NCBI GenBank assembly: GCA_028023455.1
Contig: JAQFVV010000503.1
Location: 122,001-186,000 of the forward strand
Direction: 5' to 3'
DNA length: 64,000 bases
Source: Epiperipatus broadwayi
Taxonomy: Eukaryota > Onychophora > Udeonychophora > Euonychophora > Peripatidae
Part shown: positions 21,685 to 35,168 of the stretch, piece by piece
How positions within the stretch are numbered: the stretch's first letter is position 1
Layout: every line of letters begins with the position of its first letter
Position numbers and translations under genes: made by a program
The notes under the pieces: model-generated
Told to the model about the DNA's origin: nothing
Seen by the model: only the letters and a program-made list of their open reading frames with translations
Databases searched by the model: none

Positions 21685-22571
21685 ACATCATCCATATCCA
21701 AAATAGTTTTGTCAATTTCATTAACTAACAAAAAAAAAGAATTTATTCAAGCAGCACAAAGATCTGAAGCATGACATAGATTAATATAAAAAAATATTAT
21801 TTAATTAGTAAGAATCCTTTTAAACTTAACAACATTTCAAATTAAGCCAAAACTTTAATTTACATATTCCATTTTTTTTCCTTTACACTATTTTGCTTTG
21901 TATTATTGAATACTACAATGCATTTCATAAATATGATGAATATTGTTTCCCCCAGTCAGGAATCAAAAAGAGTCAGAGCAAATGTTCTTTAGGACAGAAA
22001 TTTTGAACTTTTATCTCTTCATGATAAATGAGCAAATTCTAATTTTAAATACTAGTAAATTTGATATTACCAATTCATTTTCTTTTAGAATATCTTAAAG
22101 AAATATTTCTTCTTTATTTTTTTTTACCTCCTATATCCAACCAACAAAAAAATATTTTTTCTCATTTGCATATTCTAACATGAGATCATTCAACAGAGAA
22201 AAAAAAAGAAATAATAGACATGGGAAAATTTACAACCTATCAATTAACTAAACTGCATTCAATTTAGTTTAAATTACTTTCAAATCTAATAAACTATATT
22301 TCTATATTTCACCCTTTTAATAAAATCAATATAAAATTATGCCAAATTTTAAACTACTTTTATATTAATAAATATGAGCAATTATAGGAAAATTTAATTA
22401 TTGATATTATTAATTTCAATTGCACTAATTAACCACACCTTAAATTTATGTCATACTGAAATGTCAATCAATATAACCAGTTTATAATATCAAAATAATA
22501 TATGATAAGCTAAAGAAAAATATAAATAACATACTCTGAACAGATGGATTAATGTAATTTACTTCAAATTT
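21685..22571. other. AT-rich non-coding stretch
   Basis: Nothing recognised. Confidence 0.4.
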
Positions 22572-22589
22572 ATATATATATATATATAT
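22572..22589. repeat. (TA)n tract, left flank of solo LTR
   Basis: A TA run whose last four bases, ATAT, match the first four after the LTR at 24213. Confidence 0.85.
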
Positions 22590-24209
22590 TGAACCATGTT
22601 CGAATATGTGGACTCGAAACACCGGTCTCTTAGGCAGAGAAGAACATACTTGGAGAGTCTGTATGCCCAAACCATAGCTATAAAGTATATAACTAGCATT
22701 ACATTTCCAGGACATAGCTTCTTCTCGGCTGTTAAGTTCAACACCACGTCCAAAGCACTTTTATTTGTGTTTAATCACGGGCGCCAGCTGTCTAGTCTAA
22801 AACGAATCGACAGCGCGCTTTGAACAGTGGACACTAACTTAACGCCTAAATCCATGACTAGCTCAGCTATTTGTAATCACTAAAAGATTATACTTAATTA
22901 GTGATTAAAAGAATTAATAAAAGAATTTGTTAAAAAGAATTGATAAAAAGAATTGACCGACAAATATAGTTTAATTTTAAAGATAATTTATTAACTAACA
23001 TTTATTTACTAAATTTAAACATTTTATAATTCTAATAAAACACACGCATATTTTAAATTAACATTTCTAAATAGTTTAAACATTCCTATAGATTTAATAA
23101 CAAAACACTCTAATTTAACTAATAAATATTGATATAATGACCACGCACATATTAACTCATGTACACACATAATAATGATAATAAAGGACGACATAGCATT
23201 TGAAATTTAATCACACACATCAATAGTTCATTTATGTATGATATAGAGTTCATATAATTAGACTCTTGAAAGATTCATATGAATTAAAGCAATGCAATGG
23301 CTATTACAGTATAAACGAAATAAGCAAATGTTTTTACCTAGGCGTTTTTTAATGTTGACGTAGAATTTTGTTCTTTGGAGGCTGCTTTTGGTGAGGATAT
23401 TTCCATTATAAATGCTTACCAGCCAGCTGGGATTTTTCCTTGATGAGTTTCCTTATTTTCACGATTATTACTATTGGAGACAATTAGATACGGACGGAGA
23501 TTTTCTACGATGTTAAGCTGACATTATTTCACGGGCAGATCTGCTGTTTTCTAGGACATCTGGGCTGGAGGTGAACGTGTGTTCCAAAATATTCTCAGCA
23601 CTGCATTTTGTTTTTTAACTGACTCAATTAATTTCTGAACTGCACTCACTCAATAACTTTGTGAACTGACTACTGTCCGATAAAAAAGTCTATTTATATA
23701 TGCAACGTGTTGTCGAAATATTTCCGACAAAGATCTGTTGTCAAATTCCAGTGATAATCATTTGATAAACATGTTTTTAAAGATTGCTTAATTAGTAATA
23801 ACCATGTAAAACGTTGTTTTATAATAATAATTAATTAATAACCATTGCCGTGTTTTTTTAATGATAATCTAACATTTATTCTCTTATTCACACTTGCACA
23901 TATATACGCACATATATTAGTTTTAACATTATTTTTTTTGAATGAAAAGAGATTGGTATGTTTTAACTTTTTAAATTATATTTTTACGAATGCTAATAAA
24001 ACTCTTTACTTCCTTTTACAAACCTTAGTTTAACTTTTCTAACTTTTATTTCAAAACTAATGACTGGAAACTATTTTGATTTTTATCTTTTTTCTAAAAC
24101 AAACTAAATAAACTCTTCAACATTTAATTTTATGTTTTTCTTTAATGAAAGATTATTTTAATAATATAATTTTTTAGATAAAATTATATGTGCCTATATC
24201 AATATAGGT

Positions 24210-24212
<3 letters not shown>
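22590..24212 (-). mobile_element. Solo LTR inserted in (TA)n
   Basis: The repeat is 1623 bp, begins TGAACC and ends GGTACA, and has ATAT on both sides. Its body aligns by eye with the LTRs of the 56-63 kb element: a run of ACACACGCA, AACATTTCTAAA, TTAACTCAT, CAATAGTTCATTT and TTCATATAATT occurs in the same order. No interior or second LTR is present, so it is probably a product of LTR-LTR recombination. The orientation call follows that element and the TATA box on the minus strand. Confidence 0.75.
23660..23698 (-). promoter_or_regulatory. Candidate LTR promoter
   Basis: The minus strand carries TATAAATA (23691-23698), followed about 30 bp downstream by an initiator-like TCAGTT (near 23664-23669). 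The related LTR at 56-57.7 kb has TATAAATAG at the matching place. Confidence 0.5.
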
Positions 24213-24259
<47 letters not shown>

Positions 24260-24283
24260 ATATATATATATATATATATATAT
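24213..24283. repeat. (TA)n microsatellite, interrupted
   Basis: TA repeats with one central CAA interruption. Confidence 0.95.
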
Positions 24284-26837
24284 TGTGCCATTACAATTTA
24301 GTCATTGGCTAAATTTATAGTAATGTGCATGTAAGAAAATGTAAAACCAAATCATCATCACATTTTTATATAACAATAAAGGAAGCTGTAAGGCATCCAA
24401 GTTTAAACCCTACAAAATCCAGTTCTAAAAGCTTTAGACAGAAAGAGATTGGGTCAACAATTATATTCTTTATTTGTTTGTGTGTTGATAGAAAGGTAAT
24501 ACACACATTTAAACTATTCAATATTTAATTTTTCTGTTAAAAAGAAAAGTTATAATGCATATGTATAGGCAGTGTGTGTTATAAAAGCTATTCAGTTAGC
24601 CACTTTTAAAATTTCAGACATTAAACTTTCTTTAAAACTAACCTATGCTTGATCAATTCTAATATCTTATTCTATACTTCTATTTTGCTTTTCTATAATT
24701 GTAATTGGGATTTAAAAGCTAAGGATTTGATTTTAAATATTAGGGTTATAATTACTAAGCTAGCAATTATATTATTTAATGTCAGTTTATGAATGATTTG
24801 AAATGATAAAGTATGTGTGTACATTACATACAGAAATTTACATTTATTAAATATTGAAAGAAAAAGAAGGGTTAAATCTGTTAAATTATTTTTTTTACAA
24901 TTTTATGTTAAGGGAGAAAATCTGTTGAATCAGATATCTATTTTTGTAGCAATTTTGTTTTTGTAAATGATTGTTTGTCATTTTGGATCTTAAGCTTGGT
25001 GGGGAGTCTAATTTTGAAATTGTCTCATCTTAAGATTAAAGAAAAGAAACTCCAATTTTAGATATTACAGATATACGTGAAAAAGGAAAAAGGATTAAGT
25101 CTATTTTTTTTAAGACAAAAGTGTCTGAAAACCAGGTGTGTGATTTTTTTGAGTTGGTCAAAAATAGCAATTCACACTATCACTCTAATTGGGTGAGTTG
25201 ACTCAAAAATTGGATATATTAGTAGTCTGGAAAAATCAGTTGAGCTATTAGATTATTGTTATTATAATATTTGTGATAGAGACTTTTTAAAAATTATTGA
25301 AACTAAAGCAGACAAACATTTTTAATTTTGCTAGATAACCTTTTTCTTTTAAAAATCATTTTTTAATATCAAGTTTTGAATGTTGAAAATATAAGAATGG
25401 TGGGGTAGAAAAATTATATATATGTCTCATCTTTTACCTGACCATCGCAGAGCCACAGATCATATAGGGAAGAAAAGATGTCTTGTCTGAAAAATATTAT
25501 TCTACACCTTTCAACTGACTGAGAGAGATAAAATGTTTTAAATAGAAGGAAGAAAACATTCACCTGCATTCGAAGGAGATCAGAAAGCTGAATTAATCTA
25601 CTGATAAATATTAATCATCGAATCCAATTAATTGTTCCAGTAACTGAGATTGAACCCCAGAAAAATTACAATGGGAAAAGAACTTCTGTATTTCATCCAT
25701 GACGAGAATCATGCTGAACAGAAAAATTTAAAGTCAGTATAAGAATTTCTAAATTGTCCACTAAAGCAAATAACCGTATTTGAATTATCATCATCAAATA
25801 GTTATACACCTCAAGAAAGAGATTGTTCCAAAGTAAAACGGAAATGGTAGCTGCAGAAATATAGATTTGACTCATGGGAAAACAACGGATCGGTAATATG
25901 ACTTTTTATATCTATTTTCTTTTTGAAATCAGAGTCTTAATAAAAAATTTAGTAATAAAGTGGTATATTTTATTTAAAGAACTTTTAAAGACAATTCAGA
26001 TCTATTAAAACCAAGAATTTCTTACTAATAATAACTTTGAGCTTCATAAATGATTCTGAATGTATCAAGATTATTTGTTTATTAATTTACAGTTATGAAA
26101 TATTAATGTGTAAAATAATTTTTTGTATTATTATTTTGGTCTTAAATAATATTTTTGTTATTATGGAGATAAAACATGCACATACATAATAATATTTTTA
26201 CATGTGTATAATTGTGAGTGAGGGTGAATAAGCAGTATTAAAATATTAAATTATTTTGTCTTAAGAAAGCATATCAGCGCTTGGAAGAGAGGGGGAGAAA
26301 GTGATTTAAAACTTGTTTCTAAAACTTGCTCTTTCCAATTTTACTAACATTTATTTTTGTCATTCTACTTACATGATAGATTTATAAGGGTATGTGTGCC
26401 AATGAGTGAACATTTTTTGTTATAAAATACCTTTCTTGTGGATGGAACATTTTAACAAATTGGTTACCCAATTTAATACAATATACTTTTGAAATACATT
26501 TACGGGAAAGGGGGAAGAATTTAAAATTTAATGTTATGATTTTAAAACAGTCGATTATGATTATTGTTGTTATTGTTAGTATAAATTTTCATGTAAATAT
26601 AGAAATTTTTACGTATATGTTAGAAATGCAGTAATAAATATTAGTTTATGTTATTAAATGAGGCATATATATTTCATTAAGAGTAGTCTTTATCAAGTGT
26701 GATCATTCATCATCAATGGTTGAATGTTAGTTGATTAAGATATGATTAAATATGCTAAGATTAACAATAATTATGAATTTCTTTATAAAAATTAGGTTTT
26801 ATGTTTAGGCTTAGTCCTAAAGCTGTGGTTGAAACCA
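24284..26837. other. Non-coding stretch
   Basis: No supported gene. The segment at about 25430-25890 has a more mixed base composition than its surroundings but no recognisable domain. Confidence 0.4.
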
Positions 26838-26872
26838 TTGTCGTTATCATTATCATCATCATCATCATCACG
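26838..26872. repeat. (TCA)n microsatellite
   Basis: ATCATCATCATC-type run. It may mark the tail of an old LINE. Confidence 0.8.
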
Positions 26873-27179
26873 TTTTAATTAATGAGCTGTTTAAATGTTT
26901 AAAGGCCATAAATAAATATTGATTTCATAGTATTTAGTGATTTCTTAGTATTATTATAACCACCATCCCATCATCTATTTCATGCAAGGATGAGTGAATT
27001 GCCATCCTAAGTTAATAGTAATCTGAGCTAGTAAAACATGAAAATATTGAAACACATTTGTTATGCTAAGATCTAAGAAATGATTTATGTCTAATGAATT
27101 CCACTTCAGTTTAAAGATGTTTTATGTTACCTAGGTGTTTACTTAAATATTAGTGCATACAGTGTTATGGGTCTAAAAT

Positions 27180-27310
27180 CAAAATCGTACATTTTGTAAA
27201 AAATAAAGTACCAAAAGGGATTCAAACCCGGTACATGTGAAAAGGTTATTAGATATAACTGTGTCTAGATTCAGATAATCTAGTGGCGCCCTGATAGACC
27301 CTATTCACTT
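27180..27310 (-). mobile_element. Possible tRNA-derived SINE remnant
   Basis: The minus strand contains GGTTTGAATCC (within 27210-27230), one change from an RNA polymerase III B box, inside ACCGGGTTTGAATCCC. A convincing A box was not found, and no tRNA cloverleaf could be drawn. Confidence 0.35.
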
Positions 27311-28589
27311 GTTGTTCACTTAGACATGCACTTAACATCAAACCAAGAAATGAAAGTGAGTAAAATCTACAGTTGGATATACCTGAGATATTTTATTGAG
27401 TTACTAGTATACTCACTCACTTGATTTCCATATACCTGAGTTATAGTAGTCGTTCTTAATAATTTGTTTATAATTATTGATATTGTGATATCCTGAGAAA
27501 TCTAATTATAGAAATATGTTTAATTTATTCCTACTCATCATTTTAATATTTATGACCTTGTGGCTATATAGCTACTATCCAGGAGTATGTTTCATTTAAT
27601 CCGTTGACCCTTAATATGATTGATAACTCAGTCTGATCTCTTTGTTTAAAAGCCACTACTCAGGTTAAATAATTCTTTTCTGTTTCATATAAAATAAAAG
27701 ATACAATTTCTTTTTGTTTATTAAGATAAATATTTATATTTGAATCGTTTCTTAATTATTTAATATACTTAAACCTTTTGATCATTTCTTAATTAAATAA
27801 TCTTTTATAATCCTTTTGATCAGTTTATTTATGTTACAATGAATATTTGAGATTTTAATAATATTTGGATTTTTAACAATCCAATGTTATTTTAATAATA
27901 TTTCTTTTGAGCATACTTTAATTATGTTACAATATATATATATAATTTTTTTATCTTTTTAAAACAATCGATATAATTCAAATAGAGTTGGGCAATAAGG
28001 ATACAATATATTTAGTCAGTTATCTTTTACAAAATATTTTACCTCCATTACATTATTCCTTTTGAAAAATACTAGCATTTTCTAAGATGGTTCCAAATAA
28101 TTTTTATTTCCAGAGTTTAGGATGACATCATTTTTAAGACATTCTTTATAAAAATCATCTATGAAAACCTTATTTATATATTATGAGATTACAACCTTGT
28201 AATAACCTTCTAATTGTCATGGAATAAGTGTACAAGATAACTGCCCTAGGTATACAATCCTTTAAACTATTATAACTTCTTTCAAATTGACATAAAGTAT
28301 TGCTAATTTGTTCCATCATTTAACCAACTTCAAGGAATTTCTTGGCAAATATCTCAATATTTTTTTTAATTTATCACATTGGTAATGATATAATATTTAT
28401 TACTAAACAAAAACTAGCTATCTTATGCATAATTGGTACTTTTGACTTACAATTTATATATCCCCTTTTTTTGAAAATGTTTGATTATCAATATATAACT
28501 TAACATGTATTATCTCTTGTAATAATTAAACCAAATACTTAATACCTTTTGTCCTGGTTCTTTTCAATAGTCCCTTTCAAGCCATTCAA
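27311..28589. other. AT-rich non-coding stretch
   Basis: Nothing recognised. Confidence 0.4.
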
Positions 28590-29700
28590 ATTATTTAGCT
28601 CCTCTACAGGAAAATATATAGTATTGGCATTTGTGCACACAAAACATCATCCATATACCTTTTGTAAATTTTAATGTCTTTATAAGAACACATATTTAAA
28701 TACTACTCTCATATGTAGACAAAAAAATTGCAAATTTGTGCAACAACAGGCAGACTCTTAGGCCAACCCAAAGTTATCAAAAATTTTTAAAGAATCAATA
28801 ATATATTTTATCACATACTTACAAGCATCTTTACTTTTTAATGCATGTTCTATTACTTTTATGGAATCTACTCTATCAATGAAACCATAAATTTCTGTTA
28901 CATCTAATGAAGCAATAATATCATTCTCATTAATCACCAAATTTTTAATACTATTTACAAAGTCAAAAGATGAAGCAATAGTATTTTCCCCAAATCCTAA
29001 ATTTTATTGTAACAGCTTACCAATGTTTTTATAAGTCTGATATGTAAATGAACCACGAAAATCAATCATAATTTGCAATGGATTACCTTCTTTATGCAAT
29101 TTATATTTGCAAAAATATGAGAACATACAGTACAGGAAGGATAGATATATATTTTATAGTATACATTATTACTTAACCCTTTTTTTAGCATTTTTAGAAA
29201 TGTTGTTAATAAATTTTAATTGCTGACCATTTATATTATATTCCTCAATGAAAAAAAAAACCCAAGTTTTTCCATTTTTACTTTAGCTTTCTCAATATAC
29301 TGACATATTTTCTTAAATACATCTGCACCCATTTATCTTCTTTCATACAAATCATATTACCATTATTCAGCCTCTGCTTAAATTCTGAAATTGCCAATTT
29401 CCATGACTTTTCATAAGGAATCACATCAAATTTATTACAATTAATTTTCTTGATAATTTCATCAACAATATGATTATCACTAGGAATCATTTCAAATGAA
29501 TTTTTCATAGCCACAATTAGTTCAAAATTATTATCATCTCAAGTACTAACAGTGTATTTAGCTCCATGACTTAAATTTACTTCCGAATCAAATTTATCTT
29601 TTTATTTCACAAATTAAGAAAATTCACATTACAAGCTTGTGAATGCTGTTTACTAAATAGAAATTCAATTTTCTTCTCAAATTTATTATTTAATTTAAAT
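28590..29700 (-). pseudogene. Penelope-like element reverse transcriptase, decayed
   Basis: Read on the minus strand, broken frames give PLE reverse transcriptase blocks in order. An upstream segment lies at 29514-29278 (78 residues). At about 29070-29000 comes P-L-Q-I-M-I-D-F-R-G-S, like the I-V-D-F-R-G-S block, then G-K-L-L-Q and N-L-G-F-G. At 28940-28758 comes I-I-A-S-L-D-V-T-E-I-Y, the first catalytic Asp block. At 28660-28643 there is R-Y-M-D-D-V, the catalytic YxDD box. These are separated by several stops and frameshifts. No endonuclease or ribozyme was found downstream before 28.59 kb. PLE reverse transcriptases are related to telomerase. This copy cannot be functional but shows the family in this genome. 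Confidence 0.78.
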
Positions 29701-30724
29701 TCAAATAAATAGAATTAAAAATATAGTGATTAATGAAAATAATGTTATTTACAATTATGAGTAATTTGGAAAAAAAAGAAAAAGAAACTTTTATGCAGGA
29801 TTATAAAGAAGCAAAATTTTAATGTTTTAGAACATGTTGTTCAGTAAAAGTGTTTACAATTAGTAATGAAAATATTTTACTGAAATAAGCAAATGAATAG
29901 CATTGTGTTATAATTGCCAGTGCATGCACACATGTTAATTCAATCATTATTTATGTATTAGTAAAATCAATTGAATTTTTTATTAGTTTATAACAATTAT
30001 AATATGTTAATCTTATATTATTATAAAGCACATCTGTGTGCTTATATATGTGCATTTTATATCTGTAAAATACAATATAATAGCATATTTTCATTTTGTA
30101 TTATTTTAATCAAAATCATTATTTAATCAAAACCAGAATAATGAATTAATATTTATAGCATACTTTACAAACCTTTTAGTTTAATGTTATTGTTTTGAAT
30201 TAATACATTTATATATTATTGTTTTAAGTTATTCCAATGAATTTATTTAATCTTAACATTGAATTAAAATATTATATGTTGGTATTATCTCTTGCTCATA
30301 GTAACAGTTATAGAGCTCATGCTTTCTGAGCTGGTTTTATGCATAATGATTACTTATATTTATTTTAGGGTTATACTGGTAGTTTGGACATTCAGATGAC
30401 AACTGTGAATGAAATAAAATATATTTCTTAATGTCCAATACTACATTTTATATTTTTTATCATAAGTATATAGTTGGCCAGTATACTGATGGTACTAAGT
30501 GACCATAGTTTGTAAGGTCATAAGTCTATGAACAATGGTAGAGGAACTAGAGTTAGGCCAGAATCATGGATTCCACCACCGTAAACCTGTTCAGCTTTAG
30601 AATGATCTATCAGAGTTCTAGATTTTGTTGCGCAAATGCACATATTTGACCATTACAATATATGTTTATAAAATGGATAGAACACAATTGTAGAATATTT
30701 CAATAATACCACCTATATTTAGAA
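29701..30724. other. AT-rich non-coding stretch
   Basis: Nothing recognised. Confidence 0.4.
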
Positions 30725-31500
30725 ACACGAAGTCTGAATCAAGTAACATAGGTAAAATAAATCTTATAAATATATTAATTCAAGACTACTCTAAACATAA
30801 GTGCAATTTAAATAAGCGTAGATCTTAAAAGCTAAAATACAAGCATATCAAATGTTTTCCTGAAGATTTGTGATTTTTGTGATGATATTACAGATGTATT
30901 TATATACTGCGCTATTTCCATCATTTAATGTTAAATATTAAATGGTTTTAGAAAAATTAAACATATCACATGTTCTAAATACAAAGCATAATTAATAAAT
31001 AATCAATTTTCACATTGAAAGAACTCCAAACATGTCTATGCAAAAGTAAGTCAATAATTATATAATGCTAAATGAAATTCAAATACGGTAAATGAATACA
31101 AATCAGTGCTAAAATATTTCAACATCACTACCTTAAGCAACATACATAAAATGATTCCTATTACAAATTAAGTTACAAGGTAATAAGTTTACATTTACAC
31201 TTGTGTTTTAAATTTAGGTAGACCTGTTGAAATACTATAACATTAGTTTGTATTCATTTACTATTCTTGAATGTTAACTAGTATTATTCATTTATTATTA
31301 TATAGTTATAATTAGAGTTTTCTCAAAGTTTAAATTGATTCTTTATTAGTATAATAAATATTTTGTATATGAGCGTTAAAGATCTATGCTTATTTAAATT
31401 TGCACTTGTATTTAGCATAAACTTAAAATCCATATACTTATTATCTTACTCCTTAATAGATAAAGTGATTCATTTTATTTATGTTACTTGATTCAGATTT
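30725..31500. repeat. Diverged fold-back repeat
   Basis: Left arm blocks recur inverted in the right arm and in mirror order. Examples are TCTGAATCAAGTAACATA (30733) with its complement near 31497, the AAGTGCAATTTAAATAAGC block (30800) near 31405, and AAATGAATACAAA (31090) near 31260. Many mismatches and gaps are present, so it is old. The centre is near 31190. Confidence 0.7.
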
Positions 31501-31520
31501 TGTGTATCTAAATACATATT

Positions 31521-31658
31521 GGCTTGTTCATACAAGCCATCAACTGAGTGATAAATAAAATATTATAAAGATCGAAATTTAATATTGTTATAAAATCTCT
31601 ATAATCATTTTTATAATATTCTATTCATCACCCAGTTGATGGCTTGTGTGATCAAGCC
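31521..31658. repeat. Inverted repeat with 47-bp arms
   Basis: The arm from 31521 (GGCTTG...AAGCCATCAACTGAGTGAT) pairs with the arm ending 31658 with a few mismatches. The loop is about 45 bp and AT-rich. It may be the end of the adjacent fold-back element or a small MITE. Confidence 0.8.
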
Positions 31659-31703
31659 AAATGGTCAGTGTATTTATAATCAAAATCATACATAGGTGAA
31701 CCT

Positions 31704-31706
<3 letters not shown>

Positions 31707-31746
<40 letters not shown>
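31707..31746. repeat. (TA)n microsatellite
   Basis: About 40 bp of TA repeats. Confidence 0.95.
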
Positions 31747-31750
<4 letters not shown>

Positions 31751-32845
31751 TTATGCTAGATATATATATATATCTGCTAAAACAAACTTTATATATAATG
31801 TCTTCTATGTTTTCTTTATATACATAATTCATTTTTATCAATACAAAATCCATTAAATACCTTTAAAAAAACATAAGCAAAATTATATTAGATAAGCTTT
31901 CAAAAAAAATATCCGCTTAAAATTTTTACTTTAAATCTAATCCTTTCTTTATATTCGTAATAATGACCAAGTATTAAGTAATTTTAGTTTATTAAAATTT
32001 TATATCTATAAAAAAATAAATAGTTAAGATTTTTTAAAATAATATATATTAGCAACATGTCACACACAAATAATTTGATCTTTATATTCTGAAAAATTTG
32101 ATTCAAATACCGCCTACAGTTACATCTGCTACAAACAAGCTCGTTGTTTTTTTAACTAAGATATTCCATTATTTATTTTATAAAATATTTAATATGTTAA
32201 TATAAATATTTTTATTTAAGGCATATTTATCATTATTTCAATAATATTTTATAAAGGTGACAATTGAAGTAGTCTTTTTTTTTGTAGCAGCTGTCGTAAA
32301 AAATGTTGTTCACCTTGTTATACAAAAATACATTAATATACATATGCTTTAATCAATTGCTCTTTGATATAACCGTAAAAAAATAAAGTATTTGCAAATA
32401 TTCTTTTTTTCTTTCAATCCTATTTTTTATTTTTAAAATACTTTACGTAAAAATAAATTCGAAAAATATATAATTGCAGAATAGCAAAAATTCATTCAGT
32501 TTTTAAATATATGAGATATTAAAATAATAACAGATATACATTACCAATAATAAATCAAAGAAAAAATATGTTGTTTTTACTTATGTTGTTTTTACTTCCA
32601 GTTTTAGTTTTAAAATTTTTTTACGTATTAATTTCTGTTTAAATTGCTTTTTTTTTTCGTTTCCCTTTCTTGCTCCATTTATAACTTTCTCTGACTTTCT
32701 TTCTCTTTGTTATATATATATACTACTTGTACTCTATGTCATTGATCACATTAGTAGAAAATTACTATTTTTTTTAAAAAAAAAAAAACAATTAAGTAGC
32801 ATAATGCAAAATTCATAGGCTAGCAAATAAACTTTTCAAATATAT
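31747..32845. other. AT-rich non-coding stretch
   Basis: No supported feature. Confidence 0.4.
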
Positions 32846-34672
32846 TGTAACGAGCACAGACGTTCGTTACATTGTTTTTTATTTATTTATTAAACATGAA
32901 AGTAAATTAAAAAGTTCGCATTTAAAAATTTTCTTTAAGAATTAAAAATTGAAATTAAATATCATCTTAAACTCGTATATGTTAAATCGCACAGATAAAA
33001 AAAAAAATTATTAAAATAAAACTATATTAAAAATAGAAAAGGTATTTTAAAAACAAAAACTTAAAAAGATTTAGAGATAAAATTATATCTTTAAAGTTAT
33101 CTTTAAATATATCTTTGATTTGGAAAACAGGTTAATTAATCAGAAATGGAAATGATAAATTTAATTAGTCAAATGTAAACCAGCCTTGGGCATTTAAATG
33201 TAAAAACATCGGTCAGATAGGAAAACAATAGAAACTTTTAGCAAATGAAATAAATCCATTGGGAAATCGGACCTCAACGAAAAGGATCATCACATCGATG
33301 ATGTAATGTTAAGTCAATCTTTCAAAGTAATATAAAAGGACAAGTTTGGAAATTATTAATTAGTGTGATTATGATTATTACGATGTGACAGATAGGTGTT
33401 AGTGCGGGAGAAGGGATTGGAGTGACGCACGATTCAATCCCTTCAGTTTTGCCAAAGAAAGAAAGAGAAATGAACTATCATTTTCTACATTGAGGACCAA
33501 CTAAACTAAAAACCTCCGAATAAATAAATAAACAACGGCTAAATGGATACCAATCTTTTTAGGACAGCGTGGGAATTCACGTTCATGGCAAGCAATGGAT
33601 AAAGATGAACTGTTTTAAACCGTAAGAACTTTATAAATAATGAACATTAAATTAAAATTTTCTATATTTAAATGATTGCAATATGATCCTATCTGACCAA
33701 ACTAAATTCTTTATTAATAGTGTTATTTGATGTTTTTTTTTTTCTTATTTATGTAAAATCATTTCCATTTATTTATTTTTTATTCTTTAAGTTTTTATCA
33801 TGATTTTTTTGTTTTTCGTTAAATTAATTATATAAATGTTAAACTTAAGTCGGGCGTGAATGGCTGTATAGATTTGTAAAGTTATATTAGAGGAGGGTAA
33901 TCTTAGGTTATTTGTTTCGTGGTTAAATTGGGTCAATGGATTGGATATATTGGTGTGATTAGTAGATGTAATATTGATTCGCTACGGGCAGAATCGCTTC
34001 ATACGCTGCACACTTCCATTTGCCTATGGAAGAAATTATAAGTCGGATACCGCAGTCCCTTTCTATGGAGTTTTTTGTTTTATTGCTCTTCTTTGCAGAT
34101 AGATGTAATATTCCTATCTCATAAGAGGCAATTTCTTCTCTTAACCTTTTGTGCTGCTGTATTTTATTACATTGAATACATCGATATATCAGATGAATTG
34201 ATGCCAGTTTGACTACGAATTTTAGCCTAAGGTTAAATAGGGATAGAATGTTTATTTTCAAAAGCAAATTTATGTGGTCTATTCATACTCGACCCTAAAT
34301 AAAAATGCAGTAAATTTAAGTTGTTTATAGATGCTTGCATGGATTGGTTATCGGTTAAGTATGTTTTGGGTTTTCATATTTGATCAAAATATATAGACAT
34401 TCGATAAATAATGATACCTTACGGTGAGTATCTAAAATGTATTTATTCGGATGTCTTTTAAGTTATTGGTGACAATGCAAGTATCTTATGATGAATACTA
34501 TTAGGTTACGTAAAAATTTCCCTCCGCAATTGTCAGTAATCAATAATTTTGTATTTTGATCGTTTATGTTTACTTTGAAATGTTTTTGACCGTGAAATCT
34601 ATGTAACTGATCTATATTCAACATTATAAACAAGCTTTCATAAATTTATCTGTGCAAACTTAATTAAAATGT
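32846..34672 (+). repeat. 1.8-kb repeat family, copy 1
   Basis: It begins TGTAACGAGCACAGACGTTC, itself part of a short palindrome (TGTAACGA...TCGTTACA), and aligns with copy 2 to about 34672. A stretch of the middle has drifted (near 33440-33660). No conserved protein is seen, and the open frame at 33959-34267 is disrupted in copy 2. Confidence 0.85.
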
Positions 34673-35168
34673 AAAATTAGAATATAATAGTAATTAAATG
34701 TAAATTAAAGTCAAAAATCAAAGTTAAAAATAATGTTAAATGTTAAAATGTAAAACTAATACTAAAATAATTTTAAATCTTATAAAAGCACTGCCAGAAT
34801 GAAATAGCACATATATTAAAAACCAACGAAAAGATATAAATAATTTTAAACTGTATTTTGTTAAAAAGAAAGTCAAAAGGTTGCAATTGATATGTTTTTT
34901 TTATTGATATATATTATGCTTTTATGTGTATAGGTGTGCACAGCCACGTAAGTTTATGATCGAAATGTGGTACCTTACGATGAGTACCGTTGGGAATTTA
35001 CTTCAGTGTAATCCTATTTAAGCATTTTAATCAGTCATAAATAAGTTGATGGTATTTATAATTGTGCTGCAAATATACACGCATAAACCCATTATCTTTC
35101 AAAATATATTTACTTCAATGCAACTTTCCTAAATAATTTAAATAATTTGCTTGTCATGCCGTGGGTAA
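34673..35168. other. Spacer between repeat copies
   Basis: Non-coding AT-rich sequence. Confidence 0.4.

Noticed and set aside
25600-25680. GGGGTTCAATCTC on the minus strand as a tRNA or SINE B box
   Set aside because: No A box, no cloverleaf and no second copy seen in the window.
24284-31706. A 7.4-kb element from TGTGCC (24284) to CCTACA before (TA)n (31706)
   Set aside because: No paired LTRs, primer site or gag. The end match is too weak in TA-rich DNA.
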